Counted from the stretch's first letter, positions 18,633 through 27,651 are shown. The stretch: DNA of 64,000 nucleotides from Streptomyces sp. NBC_01116 (GCF_041435495.1 NZ_CP108644.1:5193501-5257500), one strand, 5' to 3'. Numbers and translations: made by a program. The notes: generated by a model from the sequence alone, not told the origin.

Positions 18633-18956
18633 ATGAAGATCAAGAAGGGCGACCTGGTTCAGGTCATCACCGGTAAGGACAAGGGCAAGCAGGGCAAGGT
18701 CATCGTGGCCTACCCCGCTCAGGACCGCGTCCTCGTCGAGGGTGTCAACCGGGTCAAGAAGCACACCAAGGCCGGTCAGACGGCTCGCGGTTCGCAGACG
18801 GGTGGCATTGTCACCACCGAGGCCCCGATCCACATCAGCAACGTTCAGCTGGTCGTGGAGAAGGACGGCAACAAGGTTGTCACCCGCGTCGGCTACCGCT
18901 TTGACGACGAGGGCAACAAGATCCGCGTTGCCAAGCGGACCGGTGAGGACATCTGA
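18633..18956 (+). CDS. rplX: 50S ribosomal protein L24
   Basis: A 107-aa KOW-domain assembly initiator of the 50S subunit (KKGDLVQVITGKDKGKQGKV). It lies 2 nt after rplN, and its stop overlaps the rplE start by one base. Confidence 0.98.
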   Translation: MKIKKGDLVQVITGKDKGKQGKVIVAYPAQDRVLVEGVNRVKKHTKAGQTARGSQTGGIVTTEAPIHISNVQLVVEKDGNKVVTRVGYRFDDEGNKIRVAKRTGEDI

Positions 18957-19513
18957 TGACTGCCACCACTGCGCCGCGTCTCAAGACGCGCTACCGCGAG
19001 GAAATCGCCGGCAAGCTGCGTGAGGAGTTCTCGTACGAGAACGTCATGCAGGTTCCCGGTCTGGTCAAGATCGTGGTCAACATGGGTGTGGGCGACGCCG
19101 CCCGCGACTCCAAGCTGATCGACGGTGCCGTCAAGGACCTCACCACGATCACCGGCCAGAAGCCGGCCGTCACCAAGGCCCGCAAGTCCATCGCGCAGTT
19201 CAAGCTGCGCGAGGGCCAGCCGATCGGCTGCCACGTCACCCTTCGTGGTGACCGGATGTGGGAGTTCCTGGACCGTACGCTGTCGCTCGCGCTTCCGCGT
19301 ATCCGTGACTTCCGTGGCCTGTCGCCGAAGCAGTTCGACGGCCGTGGCAACTACACCTTCGGTCTCACGGAGCAGGTCATGTTCCACGAGATCGACCAGG
19401 ACAAGATCGACCGGGTCCGGGGCATGGACATCACCGTGGTCACCACGGCGACCAACGACGACGAGGGTCGTGCCCTCCTTCGTCACCTCGGCTTCCCGTT
19501 CAAGGAGAACTGA
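18956..19513 (+). CDS. rplE: 50S ribosomal protein L5
   Basis: A 185-aa central-protuberance protein that binds 5S rRNA and contacts S13 in the 30S subunit. The motif KPAVTKARKSIAQFKLREG and the C-terminal segment GMDITVVTTATNDDEGRALL are typical. It is translationally coupled to rplX. Confidence 0.98.
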   Translation: MTATTAPRLKTRYREEIAGKLREEFSYENVMQVPGLVKIVVNMGVGDAARDSKLIDGAVKDLTTITGQKPAVTKARKSIAQFKLREGQPIGCHVTLRGDRMWEFLDRTLSLALPRIRDFRGLSPKQFDGRGNYTFGLTEQVMFHEIDQDKIDRVRGMDITVVTTATNDDEGRALLRHLGFPFKEN

Positions 19514-19515
19514 CC

Positions 19516-19701
19516 GTGGCGAAGAAGGCTCTGATCGCTAAGGCCGCCCGTAAGCCGAAGTTCGGCGTGCGCGGGTACACCCGCTGCCAGCGCTGCGGCC
19601 GGCCCCACTCCGTCTACCGCAAGTTCGGCCTGTGCCGCGTGTGCCTTCGTGAGATGGCTCACCGTGGCGAGCTGCCGGGCGTGACCAAGAGCTCCTGGTA
19701 A
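19516..19701 (+). CDS. rpsN: 30S ribosomal protein S14, zinc-type
   Basis: A 61-aa, type-Z form with a GTG start. It keeps both zinc pairs, CQRC and CRVC, so it is the C+ (zinc-requiring) paralogue. Streptomyces usually carry a zinc-independent C- paralogue elsewhere, repressed by Zur. The S14 fold contacts the 16S rRNA head with S3 and S10. It lies 2 nt after rplE. A 224-nt geneless gap (19702-19925) follows before rpsH. Confidence 0.97.
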   Translation: MAKKALIAKAARKPKFGVRGYTRCQRCGRPHSVYRKFGLCRVCLREMAHRGELPGVTKSSW

Positions 19702-19925
19702 CTCCCCTCTGCCCTCGGGCAAAGGGAAGTTCCGGAGACTCTCGGTAAGCATCTGGGTCGGCAGGAGCCCCTCCTTTCATGCCGTAGGCTTGAAGGGTTG
19801 GGCGCCTGCCGCCCACGACCGACTTACTACGCCGTAGGTCCCCGCACCGCACCCGTCCCGCCACTGAGTGGGGAGAGGGATGGCGCATACAGGAAACCCC
19901 GGCGAGAGAGGCCGAAGGCCAACTC

Positions 19926-20324
19926 ATGACCATGACTGATCCCATCGCAGACATGCTCACGCGTCTGCGTAACGCGAACTCGGCATATCACGACGATGTC
20001 TCGATGCCGCACAGCAAGATCAAGTCGCACATCGCGGAGATCCTCCAGCAGGAGGGCTTCATCACCGGCTGGAAGGTCGAGGACGCCGAGGTCGGCAAGA
20101 ACCTCGTCCTCGAGCTGAAGTTCGGCCCGAACCGCGAGCGCTCGATCGCCGGCATCAAGCGGATTTCGAAGCCGGGTCTGCGTGTATACGCAAAGTCCAC
20201 CAACCTGCCGAAGGTTCTCGGCGGCCTGGGCGTGGCGATCATCTCCACGTCCCACGGTCTCCTGACCGGCCAGCAGGCAGGCAAGAAGGGCGTAGGTGGG
20301 GAAGTCCTCGCCTACGTCTGGTAG
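19926..20324 (+). CDS. rpsH: 30S ribosomal protein S8
   Basis: A 132-aa protein starting MTMTDPIADMLTRLRNAN; ATG 19932 is an alternative. S8 is a central-domain 16S rRNA binder and the autoregulator of spc in E. coli. The C-terminal signature LPKVLGGLGVAIISTSHGL is intact. The 224-nt upstream gap, unlike other gaps in the cluster, leaves room for a promoter or S8-binding site, but neither could be identified. Confidence 0.97.
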   Translation: MTMTDPIADMLTRLRNANSAYHDDVSMPHSKIKSHIAEILQQEGFITGWKVEDAEVGKNLVLELKFGPNRERSIAGIKRISKPGLRVYAKSTNLPKVLGGLGVAIISTSHGLLTGQQAGKKGVGGEVLAYVW

Positions 20325-20345
20325 TCGGGAAAGGAAGGAAAGCTC

Positions 20346-20885
20346 ATGTCGCGAATCGGCAAGCTCCCCATCCAGGTTCCCGCCGGTGTGGACGTCACCA
20401 TCGATGGCCGCACGGTCGCGGTGAAGGGCCCCAAGGGTTCCCTCACGCACACCGTTGCCGCGCCGATCGAGGTCTCCAAGGGTGAGGACGGCGTGCTCAA
20501 CGTCTCCCGCCCGAACGACGAGCGTCAGAACAAGGCCCTCCACGGCCTGTCCCGCACGCTGGTGGCGAACATGATCACCGGCGTGACCGCGGGTTACTCC
20601 AAGGCGCTCGAGATCAGCGGTGTCGGTTACCGCGTCCAGGCGAAGGGCTCCAACCTGGAGTTCGCCCTGGGCTACAGCCACCCGATCCTCATCGAGGCTC
20701 CGGAAGGCATCACCTTCAAGGTCGAGTCGCCCACGAAGCTCAGCGTCGAGGGCATCGACAAGCAGAAGGTCGGCGAGGTAGCCGCCAACATCCGCAAGCT
20801 GCGGAAGCCCGACCCGTACAAGGCCAAGGGCGTCAAGTACGCGGGCGAGGTCATCCGCCGCAAGGTCGGAAAGGCTGGTAAGTAG
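20346..20885 (+). CDS. rplF: 50S ribosomal protein L6
   Basis: A 179-aa two-domain protein near the sarcin-ricin loop and the factor-binding site. It starts MSRIGKLPIQVPAGVDVTI and ends with the signature RKPDPYKAKGVKYAGEVIRRKVGKAGK in part. GGAAAGGAAGGAAAGCTC precedes the start. Confidence 0.98.
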   Translation: MSRIGKLPIQVPAGVDVTIDGRTVAVKGPKGSLTHTVAAPIEVSKGEDGVLNVSRPNDERQNKALHGLSRTLVANMITGVTAGYSKALEISGVGYRVQAKGSNLEFALGYSHPILIEAPEGITFKVESPTKLSVEGIDKQKVGEVAANIRKLRKPDPYKAKGVKYAGEVIRRKVGKAGK

Positions 20886-20887
20886 CC

Positions 20888-21271
20888 ATGGCATACGGTG
20901 TGAAGATCGCCAAGGGCGACGCGTACAAGCGTGCCGCCCTCAAGCGCCGCCACATCCGCGTCCGCAAGCACATCTCCGGTTCGCCGGAGCGTCCTCGCTT
21001 GGTCGTGACGCGTTCCAACCGCCACATCGTGGCCCAGGTCATCGACGACATCGCGGGCCACACGCTCGCGTCGGCGTCGACCCTGGACACCTCGATCCGT
21101 GGTGGCGAGGGTGACAAGAGCGCCCAGGCCCAGCAGGTCGGCGCCCTGGTCGCCGAGCGTGCCAAGGCCGCAGGCGTCGAGGCCGTCGTGTTTGACCGCG
21201 GTGGTAACCAGTACGCCGGGCGGATTGCCGCTCTGGCTGACGCCGCCCGTGAAGCCGGGCTGAAGTTCTAA
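20888..21271 (+). CDS. rplR: 50S ribosomal protein L18
   Basis: A 127-aa 5S rRNA-binding protein. RRHIRVRKHISGSPERPRL and the C-terminal VVFDRGGNQYAGRIAALADAAR are diagnostic. It lies 2 nt after rplF. Confidence 0.98.
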   Translation: MAYGVKIAKGDAYKRAALKRRHIRVRKHISGSPERPRLVVTRSNRHIVAQVIDDIAGHTLASASTLDTSIRGGEGDKSAQAQQVGALVAERAKAAGVEAVVFDRGGNQYAGRIAALADAAREAGLKF

Positions 21272-21318
21272 GCCCCGGTTCCTACGCACAGCGGACGTAA
21301 CAGAGAGAGGTAAATCCA

Positions 21319-21924
21319 ATGGCTGGACCCCAGCGCCGCGGAAGCGGTGCCGGTGGCGGCGAGCGGCGGGACCGGAAGGGCCGTGACGGTGGCGCCAGCG
21401 CCGCCGAGAAGACCGCGTACGTCGAGCGCGTCGTCGCGATCAACCGCGTCGCCAAGGTTGTGAAGGGTGGTCGTCGCTTCAGCTTCACCGCGCTGGTCGT
21501 GGTGGGCGATGGTGACGGCACCGTCGGTGTCGGATACGGCAAGGCCAAGGAAGTTCCCGCGGCCATCGCCAAGGGTGTCGAAGAGGCCAAGAAGAACTTC
21601 TTCAAGGTCCCGCGCATCCAGGGCACCATCCCTCACCCGATCACGGGCGAGAAGGCTGCGGGCGTCGTCCTGCTCAAGCCGGCGTCCCCCGGTACCGGTG
21701 TTATCGCCGGTGGCCCGGTGCGTGCCGTGCTCGAGTGCGCCGGCGTTCACGACATCCTGTCGAAGTCGCTTGGCTCGTCCAACGCGATCAACATCGTGCA
21801 CGCGACCGTGGCGGCCCTCCAGGGCCTGCAGCGTCCCGAGGAGATCGCGGCCCGCCGCGGTCTGCCCCTCGAGGACGTCGCCCCCGCGGCTCTGCTTCGT
21901 GCACGTGCGGGAGCGGGTGCGTAA
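21319..21924 (+). CDS. rpsE: 30S ribosomal protein S5
   Basis: A 201-aa protein, about 35 residues longer than E. coli S5, through a Gly/Arg-rich N terminus (PQRRGSGAGGGERRDRKGRD). S5 shapes the mRNA entry and affects accuracy. The conserved VGYGKAKEVPAAIAKGVEEA is present, and the spectinomycin-site loop region (VVKGGRRFSFTALVVVGD) looks wild type. Its stop overlaps rpmD by one base. Confidence 0.98.
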   Translation: MAGPQRRGSGAGGGERRDRKGRDGGASAAEKTAYVERVVAINRVAKVVKGGRRFSFTALVVVGDGDGTVGVGYGKAKEVPAAIAKGVEEAKKNFFKVPRIQGTIPHPITGEKAAGVVLLKPASPGTGVIAGGPVRAVLECAGVHDILSKSLGSSNAINIVHATVAALQGLQRPEEIAARRGLPLEDVAPAALLRARAGAGA

Positions 21925-22106
21925 TGGCTCGCCTCAAGATCACGCAGACGAAGTCGTACATCGGCAGCAAGCAGAACCACCGCGACACCCTGCGTTCGCT
22001 CGGGCTCAAGCGCCTGAACGACTCGGTTGTCAAGGAGGACCGCCCCGAGTTCCGCGGAATGGTGCACACCGTCCGCCACCTCGTGACGGTTGAGGAGGTT
22101 GACTGA
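21924..22106 (+). CDS. rpmD: 50S ribosomal protein L30
   Basis: A 60-aa protein from ATG 21924, overlapping the rpsE stop (TAATG). MARLKITQTKSYIGSKQNHR and LGLKRLNDSVV identify it. The upstream in-frame extension to 21735 is a shadow of rpsE. Confidence 0.97.
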   Translation: MARLKITQTKSYIGSKQNHRDTLRSLGLKRLNDSVVKEDRPEFRGMVHTVRHLVTVEEVD

Positions 22107-22107
22107 C

Positions 22108-22563
22108 ATGGCGGAGAACAGCCCGCTGAAGGCCCACAACCTCCGGCCTGCCCCGGGCGCCAAGACCGCCAAGACCCGTGTGGGTCGTGGTGAGGCGTCC
22201 AAGGGTAAGACCGCAGGCCGTGGTACCAAGGGTACGAAGGCTCGTTACCAGGTTCCGGAGCGCTTCGAGGGTGGCCAGATGCCCCTCCACATGCGTCTCC
22301 CGAAGCTCAAGGGCTTCAAGAACCCGTTCCGCACGGAGTACCAGGTCGTGAACCTGGACAAGCTCGCGACGCTCTACCCCGAGGGTGGAGAGGTCACGGT
22401 GGCCGACCTGGTCGCCAAGGGCGCCGTGCGCAACAACCACCTCGTCAAGGTCCTCGGACAGGGCGAGATCTCCGTGGCGCTGCAGGTTTCGGTTGACGCC
22501 GTCTCCGGCTCCGCCAAGGAGAAGATCACCGCCGCCGGCGGTACGGTCACCGAGCTCGTCTGA
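22108..22563 (+). CDS. rplO: 50S ribosomal protein L15
   Basis: A 151-aa late-assembly protein of the 50S core. The ATG at 22108 follows GAGGAGG. The Gly-rich N-terminal arm (RVGRGEASKGKTAGRGTKG) and FEGGQMPLHMRLPKLKGF are typical. It ends the S10-spc cluster, 17 nt before a strong terminator, so secY is separately transcribed, unlike in E. coli. Confidence 0.97.
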   Translation: MAENSPLKAHNLRPAPGAKTAKTRVGRGEASKGKTAGRGTKGTKARYQVPERFEGGQMPLHMRLPKLKGFKNPFRTEYQVVNLDKLATLYPEGGEVTVADLVAKGAVRNNHLVKVLGQGEISVALQVSVDAVSGSAKEKITAAGGTVTELV

Positions 22564-22580
22564 GCCGCGGGACAGAACTG

Positions 22581-22620
22581 AGCCTGGCCGGCTGCCTCTT
22601 CGGAGGTGGCCGGCCAGGCT
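22581..22620 (+). terminator. Strong terminator of the S10-spc cluster
   Basis: An 18-bp stem with two G-U pairs closes on a UUCG tetraloop (22599-22602) and is followed by TTTCTGTGTTT. It is one of the clearest intrinsic terminators in the window. Confidence 0.93.
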
Positions 22621-22796
22621 TTTCTGTGTTTGTGCCGCTGTACGGGAACCGTAAAGGCTCGGGAAAGGTTGAACGGGTGTCCACCGCACCGGCGGTGGGG
22701 GAGCGGAGGGGCGTTCACGTCCCAAATGGTGCGGCTTGGCCGGTCTTTCGCGGCGCGGGCCGGGAAGCGGGCCGTGCACCGGTGTGCGGCGCGTGT

Positions 22797-22825
22797 TTCC
22801 GGCTCAGTCCTGGGCCGGGTAGGGT
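22797..22825 (+). promoter_or_regulatory. Weak candidate secY promoter
   Basis: TTCCGG, a 17-nt spacer and TAGGGT (22820-22825) are the best sigma-70-like pair in the 380-nt geneless interval 22564-22943. The -35 match is poor. The interval otherwise shows only the terminator. Confidence 0.3.
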
Positions 22826-22943
22826 GGCGCCGTTAATCTTTTGTGGCCTCCTTACGATGTAGGGCTGCCTTGTATCCGATCCCGTCCAGTCCCATCCAGA
22901 CCCGTCGCCTCTGACGCATAGCGCGGGGGTCGCAGGAGGCACC

Positions 22944-24257
22944 GTGTTCACCGCGTTCGCCCGAGCGTTCAAGACGCCCGACCTGCGCAAGAAGCTGCTC
23001 TTCACGCTCGGCATCATCGTGATCTATCGGCTCGGGGCGCACGTCCCGGCCCCCGGCGTCGACTACGCGAAGGTGCAGCAGTGCATCGACCAGGCCGACT
23101 CGGGTGGCCTCCTCGGTCTGATGCAGATGTTCAGCGGTGGCGCCCTGCTGCAGATCACCATCTTCGCGCTCGGCATCATGCCGTACATCACGGCGAGCAT
23201 CATTCTCCAGCTGCTGACCGTGGTCATCCCACGGCTGGAAGCCCTGAAGAAGGAGGGGCAGTCCGGCACGGCGAAGATCACGCAGTACACGCGTTATCTG
23301 ACGGTCGCGCTGGCCATCCTCCAGGGCACCGGCCTGGTCGCGACCGCCCGTAGCGGTGCGCTCTTCCAGAACTGCTCCGTGGGAAGCCAGATCGTCGCGG
23401 ACAAGTCGATCTTCACCACGGTCATCATGGTCCTCACGATGACCGCCGGTACGGCCGCCGTCATGTGGCTCGGTGAGCTGATCACCGACCGCGGCATCGG
23501 CAACGGCATGTCGATCCTCATGTTCATCTCGATCGCCGCCACGTTCCCCGGCGCCCTGTGGGCCATCAAGGAGAGCGGCAAGCTGGCGGACGGCTGGATC
23601 GAGTTCGGCACCGTCATCCTCATCGGCTTCGTGATGGTCGGCCTCGTCGTCTTCGTCGAGCAGGCCCAGCGCCGCATTCCGGTGCAGTACGCGAAGCGCA
23701 TGATCGGGCGCCGGTCCTACGGCGGTACGTCCACGTACATCCCGCTGAAGGTGAACCAGGCGGGTGTGATTCCGGTCATCTTCGCCTCGTCGCTGCTCTA
23801 CATCCCCGCGTTGATCGTTCAGTTCTCCGGGTCGAGCGGAGGCTGGGCCACCTGGATCCAGGACCACTTCGTGGACGGTACGCACCCGTACTACATCGCG
23901 ACGTACTTCGTTCTCATCGTGTTCTTCGCCTTCTTCTACGTGGCCATTTCGTTCAACCCCGACGAAGTCGCCGACAACATGAAGAAGTATGGTGGCTTCA
24001 TCCCGGGTATCCGGGCAGGTCGACCTACTGCCGAGTACCTGAGCTACGTGCTCAACAGGATCACTTGGCCGGGCTCGCTGTATCTGGGCCTGATCGCTCT
24101 GGTGCCGACGATGGCGTTGGCAGGCTTCGGCGGTGCTAGCCAGAACTTCCCCTTCGGAGGGACGAGCATCCTCATCATCGTGGGTGTGGGTCTGGAGACC
24201 GTGAAGCAGATCGAGAGTCAGCTCCAGCAGCGCAATTACGAAGGGTTCCTCCGCTGA
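22944..24257 (+). CDS. secY: Preprotein translocase subunit SecY
   Basis: A 437-aa, ten-helix membrane channel of the Sec system. GTG at 22944 has CAGGAGG 5-6 nt before it. Family marks include FTAFARAFKTPDLRKKLLFTL at the N terminus, ITDRGIGNGMSILMF and the cytosolic loop with ADNMKKYGGFIPGIRAG. It works with SecE/SecG and SecA to export or insert proteins. The stop overlaps adk by one base. A terminator separates it from rplO. Confidence 0.98.
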   Translation: MFTAFARAFKTPDLRKKLLFTLGIIVIYRLGAHVPAPGVDYAKVQQCIDQADSGGLLGLMQMFSGGALLQITIFALGIMPYITASIILQLLTVVIPRLEALKKEGQSGTAKITQYTRYLTVALAILQGTGLVATARSGALFQNCSVGSQIVADKSIFTTVIMVLTMTAGTAAVMWLGELITDRGIGNGMSILMFISIAATFPGALWAIKESGKLADGWIEFGTVILIGFVMVGLVVFVEQAQRRIPVQYAKRMIGRRSYGGTSTYIPLKVNQAGVIPVIFASSLLYIPALIVQFSGSSGGWATWIQDHFVDGTHPYYIATYFVLIVFFAFFYVAISFNPDEVADNMKKYGGFIPGIRAGRPTAEYLSYVLNRITWPGSLYLGLIALVPTMALAGFGGASQNFPFGGTSILIIVGVGLETVKQIESQLQQRNYEGFLR

Positions 24258-24916
24258 TGCGAATCGTCCTCGTCGGGCCTCCGGGTGCCGGCAAGGGAAC
24301 GCAGGCTGCGTACCTTGCTCAGAACCTCTCGATTCCGCACATCGCCACGGGCGACCTCTTCCGCGCCAACATCAGCCAGGGCACCGACCTTGGCAAGCAG
24401 GCCCGCGCCTACATGGACGCGGGGCAGCTGGTGCCGGACGAGGTCACCATCGGGATGGCCAAGGACCGTATGGCCCAGTCGGACGCCGCGGGCGGCTTCC
24501 TGCTGGACGGCTTCCCGCGGAACGTGGGCCAGGCCGAAGCCCTTGACGTGATGCTCAAGGACGAGGGCGTGAAGCTGGACGCGGTCCTCGATCTCGAGGT
24601 CCCCGAGGACGAGGTCGTGAAGCGGATCGCGGGTCGCCGCGTCTGCCGCAACGACAGCGCGCACGTCTTCCACCTGACGTACAACCCGCCGAAGACCGAG
24701 GGCGTCTGCGACGCCTGCGGCGGCGAGCTGTACCAGCGGGACGACGACAGCGAGGAGACGGTCCGCACCCGGCTGGAGGTCTACCACACGCAGACCGAGC
24801 CGATCATCGACTACTACCGGGCCCAGGGCCTGGTGGTGACCATCTCCGCGCTGGGCAAGGTCGCGGACGTGACCGCCCGCGCCATGGAGGCGCTGAAGGC
24901 CTCCGACGAGGGCTGA
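24257..24916 (+). CDS. adk: Adenylate kinase
   Basis: A 219-aa long-form enzyme that converts ATP + AMP to 2 ADP in the cytoplasm. The P-loop GPPGAGKGT, the AMP-binding DGFPRN and the LID region (CRNDSAHVFH, CDACGGEL) are visible. The LID retains only part of the Cys4 zinc set seen in Gram-positive relatives. It is translationally coupled to secY. Confidence 0.97.
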   Translation: MRIVLVGPPGAGKGTQAAYLAQNLSIPHIATGDLFRANISQGTDLGKQARAYMDAGQLVPDEVTIGMAKDRMAQSDAAGGFLLDGFPRNVGQAEALDVMLKDEGVKLDAVLDLEVPEDEVVKRIAGRRVCRNDSAHVFHLTYNPPKTEGVCDACGGELYQRDDDSEETVRTRLEVYHTQTEPIIDYYRAQGLVVTISALGKVADVTARAMEALKASDEG

Positions 24917-24947
24917 GCGTCACCCCGCACCACCCGTAGTGCAAGCC

Positions 24948-24977
24948 GGCCGCGGCGCCTCCCATGGCGCCGCGGCC
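24948..24977 (+). terminator. Hairpin between adk and map
   Basis: A perfect 12-bp stem, GGCCGCGGCGCC with its complement, has a 6-nt loop. There is no U tract. It may reduce readthrough from secY-adk into map. Confidence 0.65.
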
Positions 24978-25050
24978 GACTGCTTGCGCCCCGTATCGTT
25001 GAACACGCCGAGCCGTACCCGTCACCGTCGATGCAGAGAGGCGCCGAGCA

Positions 25051-25887
25051 ATGGTGCAGATCAAGACCCCCGAGCAGATCGCGAAGATGCGCGAGGCGGG
25101 CCTGGTGGTCGCTGCCATTCACGCCGCCACCCGTGAGGCGGCCGTTCCCGGGGCCACCACGCACGACCTGGACCAGGTCGCCCGCAAGGTGATCGCCGAC
25201 CACGGAGCCAAGTCGAACTTCCTCGGCTACGGCGGGTTCCCCGCGACCATCTGCACCTCGGTCAACGAGGTCGTCGTCCACGGCATCCCGGACGAGAAGA
25301 CGGTCCTGAAGGACGGCGACATCATCTCGATCGACGCCGGCGCGATCGTCGACGGCTGGCACGGCGACGCGGCCTACACGGCCTTCGTGGGCACCGGTCA
25401 CGCTCCGGAGCTGATCGAGCTCTCCCGGGTGACCGAGGAGTCGATGTGGGCCGGGATCGCCGCGATGAAGGTGAACAACCGCCTCGTCGACATCTCCCGG
25501 TCGATCGAGTCCTACATCCGCCGCCAGCCCCGGCCGGCGACCGGGAAGTACGGGATCATCGAGGACTTCGGCGGCCACGGCATCGGCACCGAGATGCACA
25601 TGGACCCGCATCTGCTGAACTACGTCTCCCGCAAGCGCGGCAAGGGCATCAAGCTGGTCCCGGGCGTCTGCCTGGCGATCGAGCCCATGGTGTCGCTCGG
25701 TACGGCGCGCACGGAGACCCTGAGCGACGACTGGACGGTCATCACGACGGACGGCACCTGGTCCTCGCACTGGGAGCACTCCATCGCGCTGACCGAACAG
25801 GGCCCCCTGGTCCTGACCGCCCCGGACTGCGGCAGGGCGAAGCTCGCGGAGTACGGAGTGGAAGCGGCCCCCGACCCTCTGGGGTGA
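25051..25887 (+). CDS. map: Methionine aminopeptidase, type I
   Basis: A 278-aa cytosolic metallo-enzyme that removes the N-terminal Met from nascent proteins. Metal ligands are in DIISIDAGAIVDGWHGDAAYT (Asp pair), GGHGIGTEMH (His) and the C-terminal Glu residues (AIEPMVS, HWEHSI). ATICTSVNEVVVHGIP is diagnostic. It lies in the conserved secY-adk-map-infA order. Confidence 0.97.
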   Translation: MVQIKTPEQIAKMREAGLVVAAIHAATREAAVPGATTHDLDQVARKVIADHGAKSNFLGYGGFPATICTSVNEVVVHGIPDEKTVLKDGDIISIDAGAIVDGWHGDAAYTAFVGTGHAPELIELSRVTEESMWAGIAAMKVNNRLVDISRSIESYIRRQPRPATGKYGIIEDFGGHGIGTEMHMDPHLLNYVSRKRGKGIKLVPGVCLAIEPMVSLGTARTETLSDDWTVITTDGTWSSHWEHSIALTEQGPLVLTAPDCGRAKLAEYGVEAAPDPLG

Positions 25888-26060
25888 TGTGACCCCTCCG
25901 GGAGGTCTAAGGATCACTCCGGCTGGGCAAACTTGACGGATTCGTCTTTTGGAGTCCGCTGACGTAGACTGACTCGTCGGCTCTCGTGCATCAGTGTGCC
26001 CGCATATCAGCGCACCGATGAGCAGGAGCCGATCAAGGTAGCCGATTCGAAAGGCGAAGC

Positions 26061-26282
26061 GTGGCCAAGAAGCAAGGTGCCATCGAGATTGAGGGCACCG
26101 TGATCGAGTCCCTCCCGAACGCAATGTTCAAGGTGGAGCTCCAGAACGGTCACAAGGTCCTGGCGCACATCAGCGGCAAGATGCGGATGCACTACATCCG
26201 CATCCTCCCGGATGACCGGGTCGTGGTGGAGCTCTCTCCGTACGACCTGACGCGTGGCCGGATCGTCTACCGCTACAAGTAG
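26061..26282 (+). CDS. infA: Translation initiation factor IF-1
   Basis: A 73-aa single-S1-domain factor that blocks the A site during initiation. The start is GTG with AAAGGCGAAGC before it. MAKKQGAIEIEGTVIESLPN and HYIRILPDDRVVVELSPYDL are canonical. The 173-nt gap before it contains TTGACG at 25933 and TAGACT at 25965, but their spacing does not form a normal promoter. Confidence 0.98.
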   Translation: MAKKQGAIEIEGTVIESLPNAMFKVELQNGHKVLAHISGKMRMHYIRILPDDRVVVELSPYDLTRGRIVYRYK

Positions 26283-26341
26283 ATCTTGCCGGCATCCCGT
26301 TTCGGCGGGTGATGGCACTGACCCGGAGAACCTGACATCCC

Positions 26342-26455
26342 ATGAAGGTCAAGCCGAGCGTCAAGAAGATCTGCGACAAGTGCAAGGTGATCCGCCGTCA
26401 CGGTCGGGTCATGGTCATCTGCGACAACCTGCGCCACAAGCAGCGCCAGGGCTGA
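26342..26455 (+). CDS. rpmJ: 50S ribosomal protein L36, zinc-type
   Basis: A 37-aa protein, MKVKPSVKKICDKCKVIRR and onward. It keeps the zinc ligands CDKC, Cys27 and His32, so it is the C+ form, consistent with the zinc-type S14 nearby. It lies 59 nt after infA. The 194-nt gap after it (26456-26649) shows no gene. Confidence 0.97.
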   Translation: MKVKPSVKKICDKCKVIRRHGRVMVICDNLRHKQRQG

Positions 26456-26649
26456 CGCACGACCGCCTGCATCTCGCAGTTCTTCGCGCGACGCACGTAA
26501 TTCGTACATACGCAGAGCCCGTCCAAGCCACGGCTGACGACACCTCCGGCGGGGGCCGGGGACCCGGACGTACCACCGCTCCTCGTGAGCGGTCGGCGGT
26601 CGGGAGTGGCACTGCGGAAGACCCCCGATCTAACAACTGGAGCCATTGA

Positions 26650-27030
26650 ATGGCACGCGTTTCAGGTGTTGACATCCCGCGCGAAAAGCGCGTGGAGGTT
26701 GCCCTCACCTACGTCTTCGGCATCGGGCGCACCCGGTCCAAGGAGATCCTCGCCTCCACCGGCGTGAACCCGGACGCCCGCGTCCGCGACCTTGCCGAGG
26801 AAGACCTCGTCAAGATCCGCGAGTACGTGGACGCCAACCTCCGCACCGAGGGTGACCTCCGCCGCGAGGTCCAGGGCGACATCCGCCGCAAGATCGAGAT
26901 CGGCTGCTACCAGGGCATTCGTCACCGCCGCGGTCTGCCGGTCCACGGTCAGCGCACCAGCACGAACGCGCGTACCCGCAAGGGCCCGCGTCGCGCCATC
27001 GCCGGTAAGAAGAAGCCGGGCAAGAAGTAG
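26650..27030 (+). CDS. rpsM: 30S ribosomal protein S13
   Basis: A 126-aa head protein that bridges to the 50S subunit (L5) and contacts P-site tRNA. MARVSGVDIPREKRVEVALTY and RGLPVHGQRTSTNARTRKGP are diagnostic. It is the first gene of the alpha-operon group here. Confidence 0.98.
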   Translation: MARVSGVDIPREKRVEVALTYVFGIGRTRSKEILASTGVNPDARVRDLAEEDLVKIREYVDANLRTEGDLRREVQGDIRRKIEIGCYQGIRHRRGLPVHGQRTSTNARTRKGPRRAIAGKKKPGKK

Positions 27031-27134
27031 TCCTCAGCGGACGCACTGCGGACCTCCGGTTCTCCGGAACCCGCAGCAACCAGCGGTCTTCGCTGTAGGA
27101 CCGATCACCTCCCCTCTCCATCTGGAGTCAAGAC

Positions 27135-27539
27135 ATGCCCCCCAAGGGTCGTCAGGGCGCAGCCAAGAAGGTGCGTCGCAAGGAAAAGAAGAACGTCGCT
27201 CACGGCCACGCGCACATCAAGAGCACGTTCAACAACACCATCGTCTCGATCACGGACCCCTCGGGCAACGTGATCTCCTGGGCCTCCGCCGGCCACGTCG
27301 GCTTCAAGGGCTCGCGCAAGTCCACCCCCTTCGCCGCGCAGATGGCCGCCGAGTCGGCCGCCCGCCGCGCGCAGGAGCACGGCATGCGCAAGGTCGACGT
27401 CTTCGTCAAGGGTCCCGGCTCCGGCCGTGAGACCGCGATCCGCTCGCTCCAGGCCACCGGCCTGGAGGTCGGTTCGATCCAGGACGTCACCCCGACGCCG
27501 CACAACGGCTGCCGTCCGCCGAAGCGTCGCCGCGTCTGA
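27135..27539 (+). CDS. rpsK: 30S ribosomal protein S11
   Basis: A 134-aa platform protein near the E site. The AHIKSTFNNTIVSITD core and C-terminal DVTPTPHNGCRPPKRRRV are conserved. Unlike in E. coli, rpsD (S4) does not lie between rpsK and rpoA, which is usual for Streptomyces. Confidence 0.98.
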   Translation: MPPKGRQGAAKKVRRKEKKNVAHGHAHIKSTFNNTIVSITDPSGNVISWASAGHVGFKGSRKSTPFAAQMAAESAARRAQEHGMRKVDVFVKGPGSGRETAIRSLQATGLEVGSIQDVTPTPHNGCRPPKRRRV

Positions 27540-27582
27540 TGCGTCACGGCCGGTGACGGCCGTGCGTCAGTAGCGTTCGGTC

Positions 27583-27616
27583 CGGGCGGTACACCTCTTA
27601 CGGGGCGTACCGCCCG
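27583..27616 (+). terminator. Hairpin between rpsK and rpoA
   Basis: The 10-bp stem CGGGCGGTAC/GTACCGCCCG has a 14-nt loop. A second 7-bp stem is at 27545-27564. Both may act as an attenuator before rpoA. Confidence 0.5.
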
Positions 27617-27621
27617 TACCC

Positions 27622-27651
27622 TTGTTACATCTGTCGGGCATCAAATAGTGG
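27622..27651 (+). promoter_or_regulatory. Possible rpoA promoter
   Basis: TTGTTA (27622-27627) and TAGTGG (27646-27651) are 18 nt apart, just after the hairpin and 26 nt before the ATG. The -10 box is a weak match. Confidence 0.35.

Noticed and set aside
25933..25970. TTGACG/TAGACT as an infA promoter
   Set aside because: The spacing is 26 nt, too long for a sigma-70-type promoter; no better pair was found.
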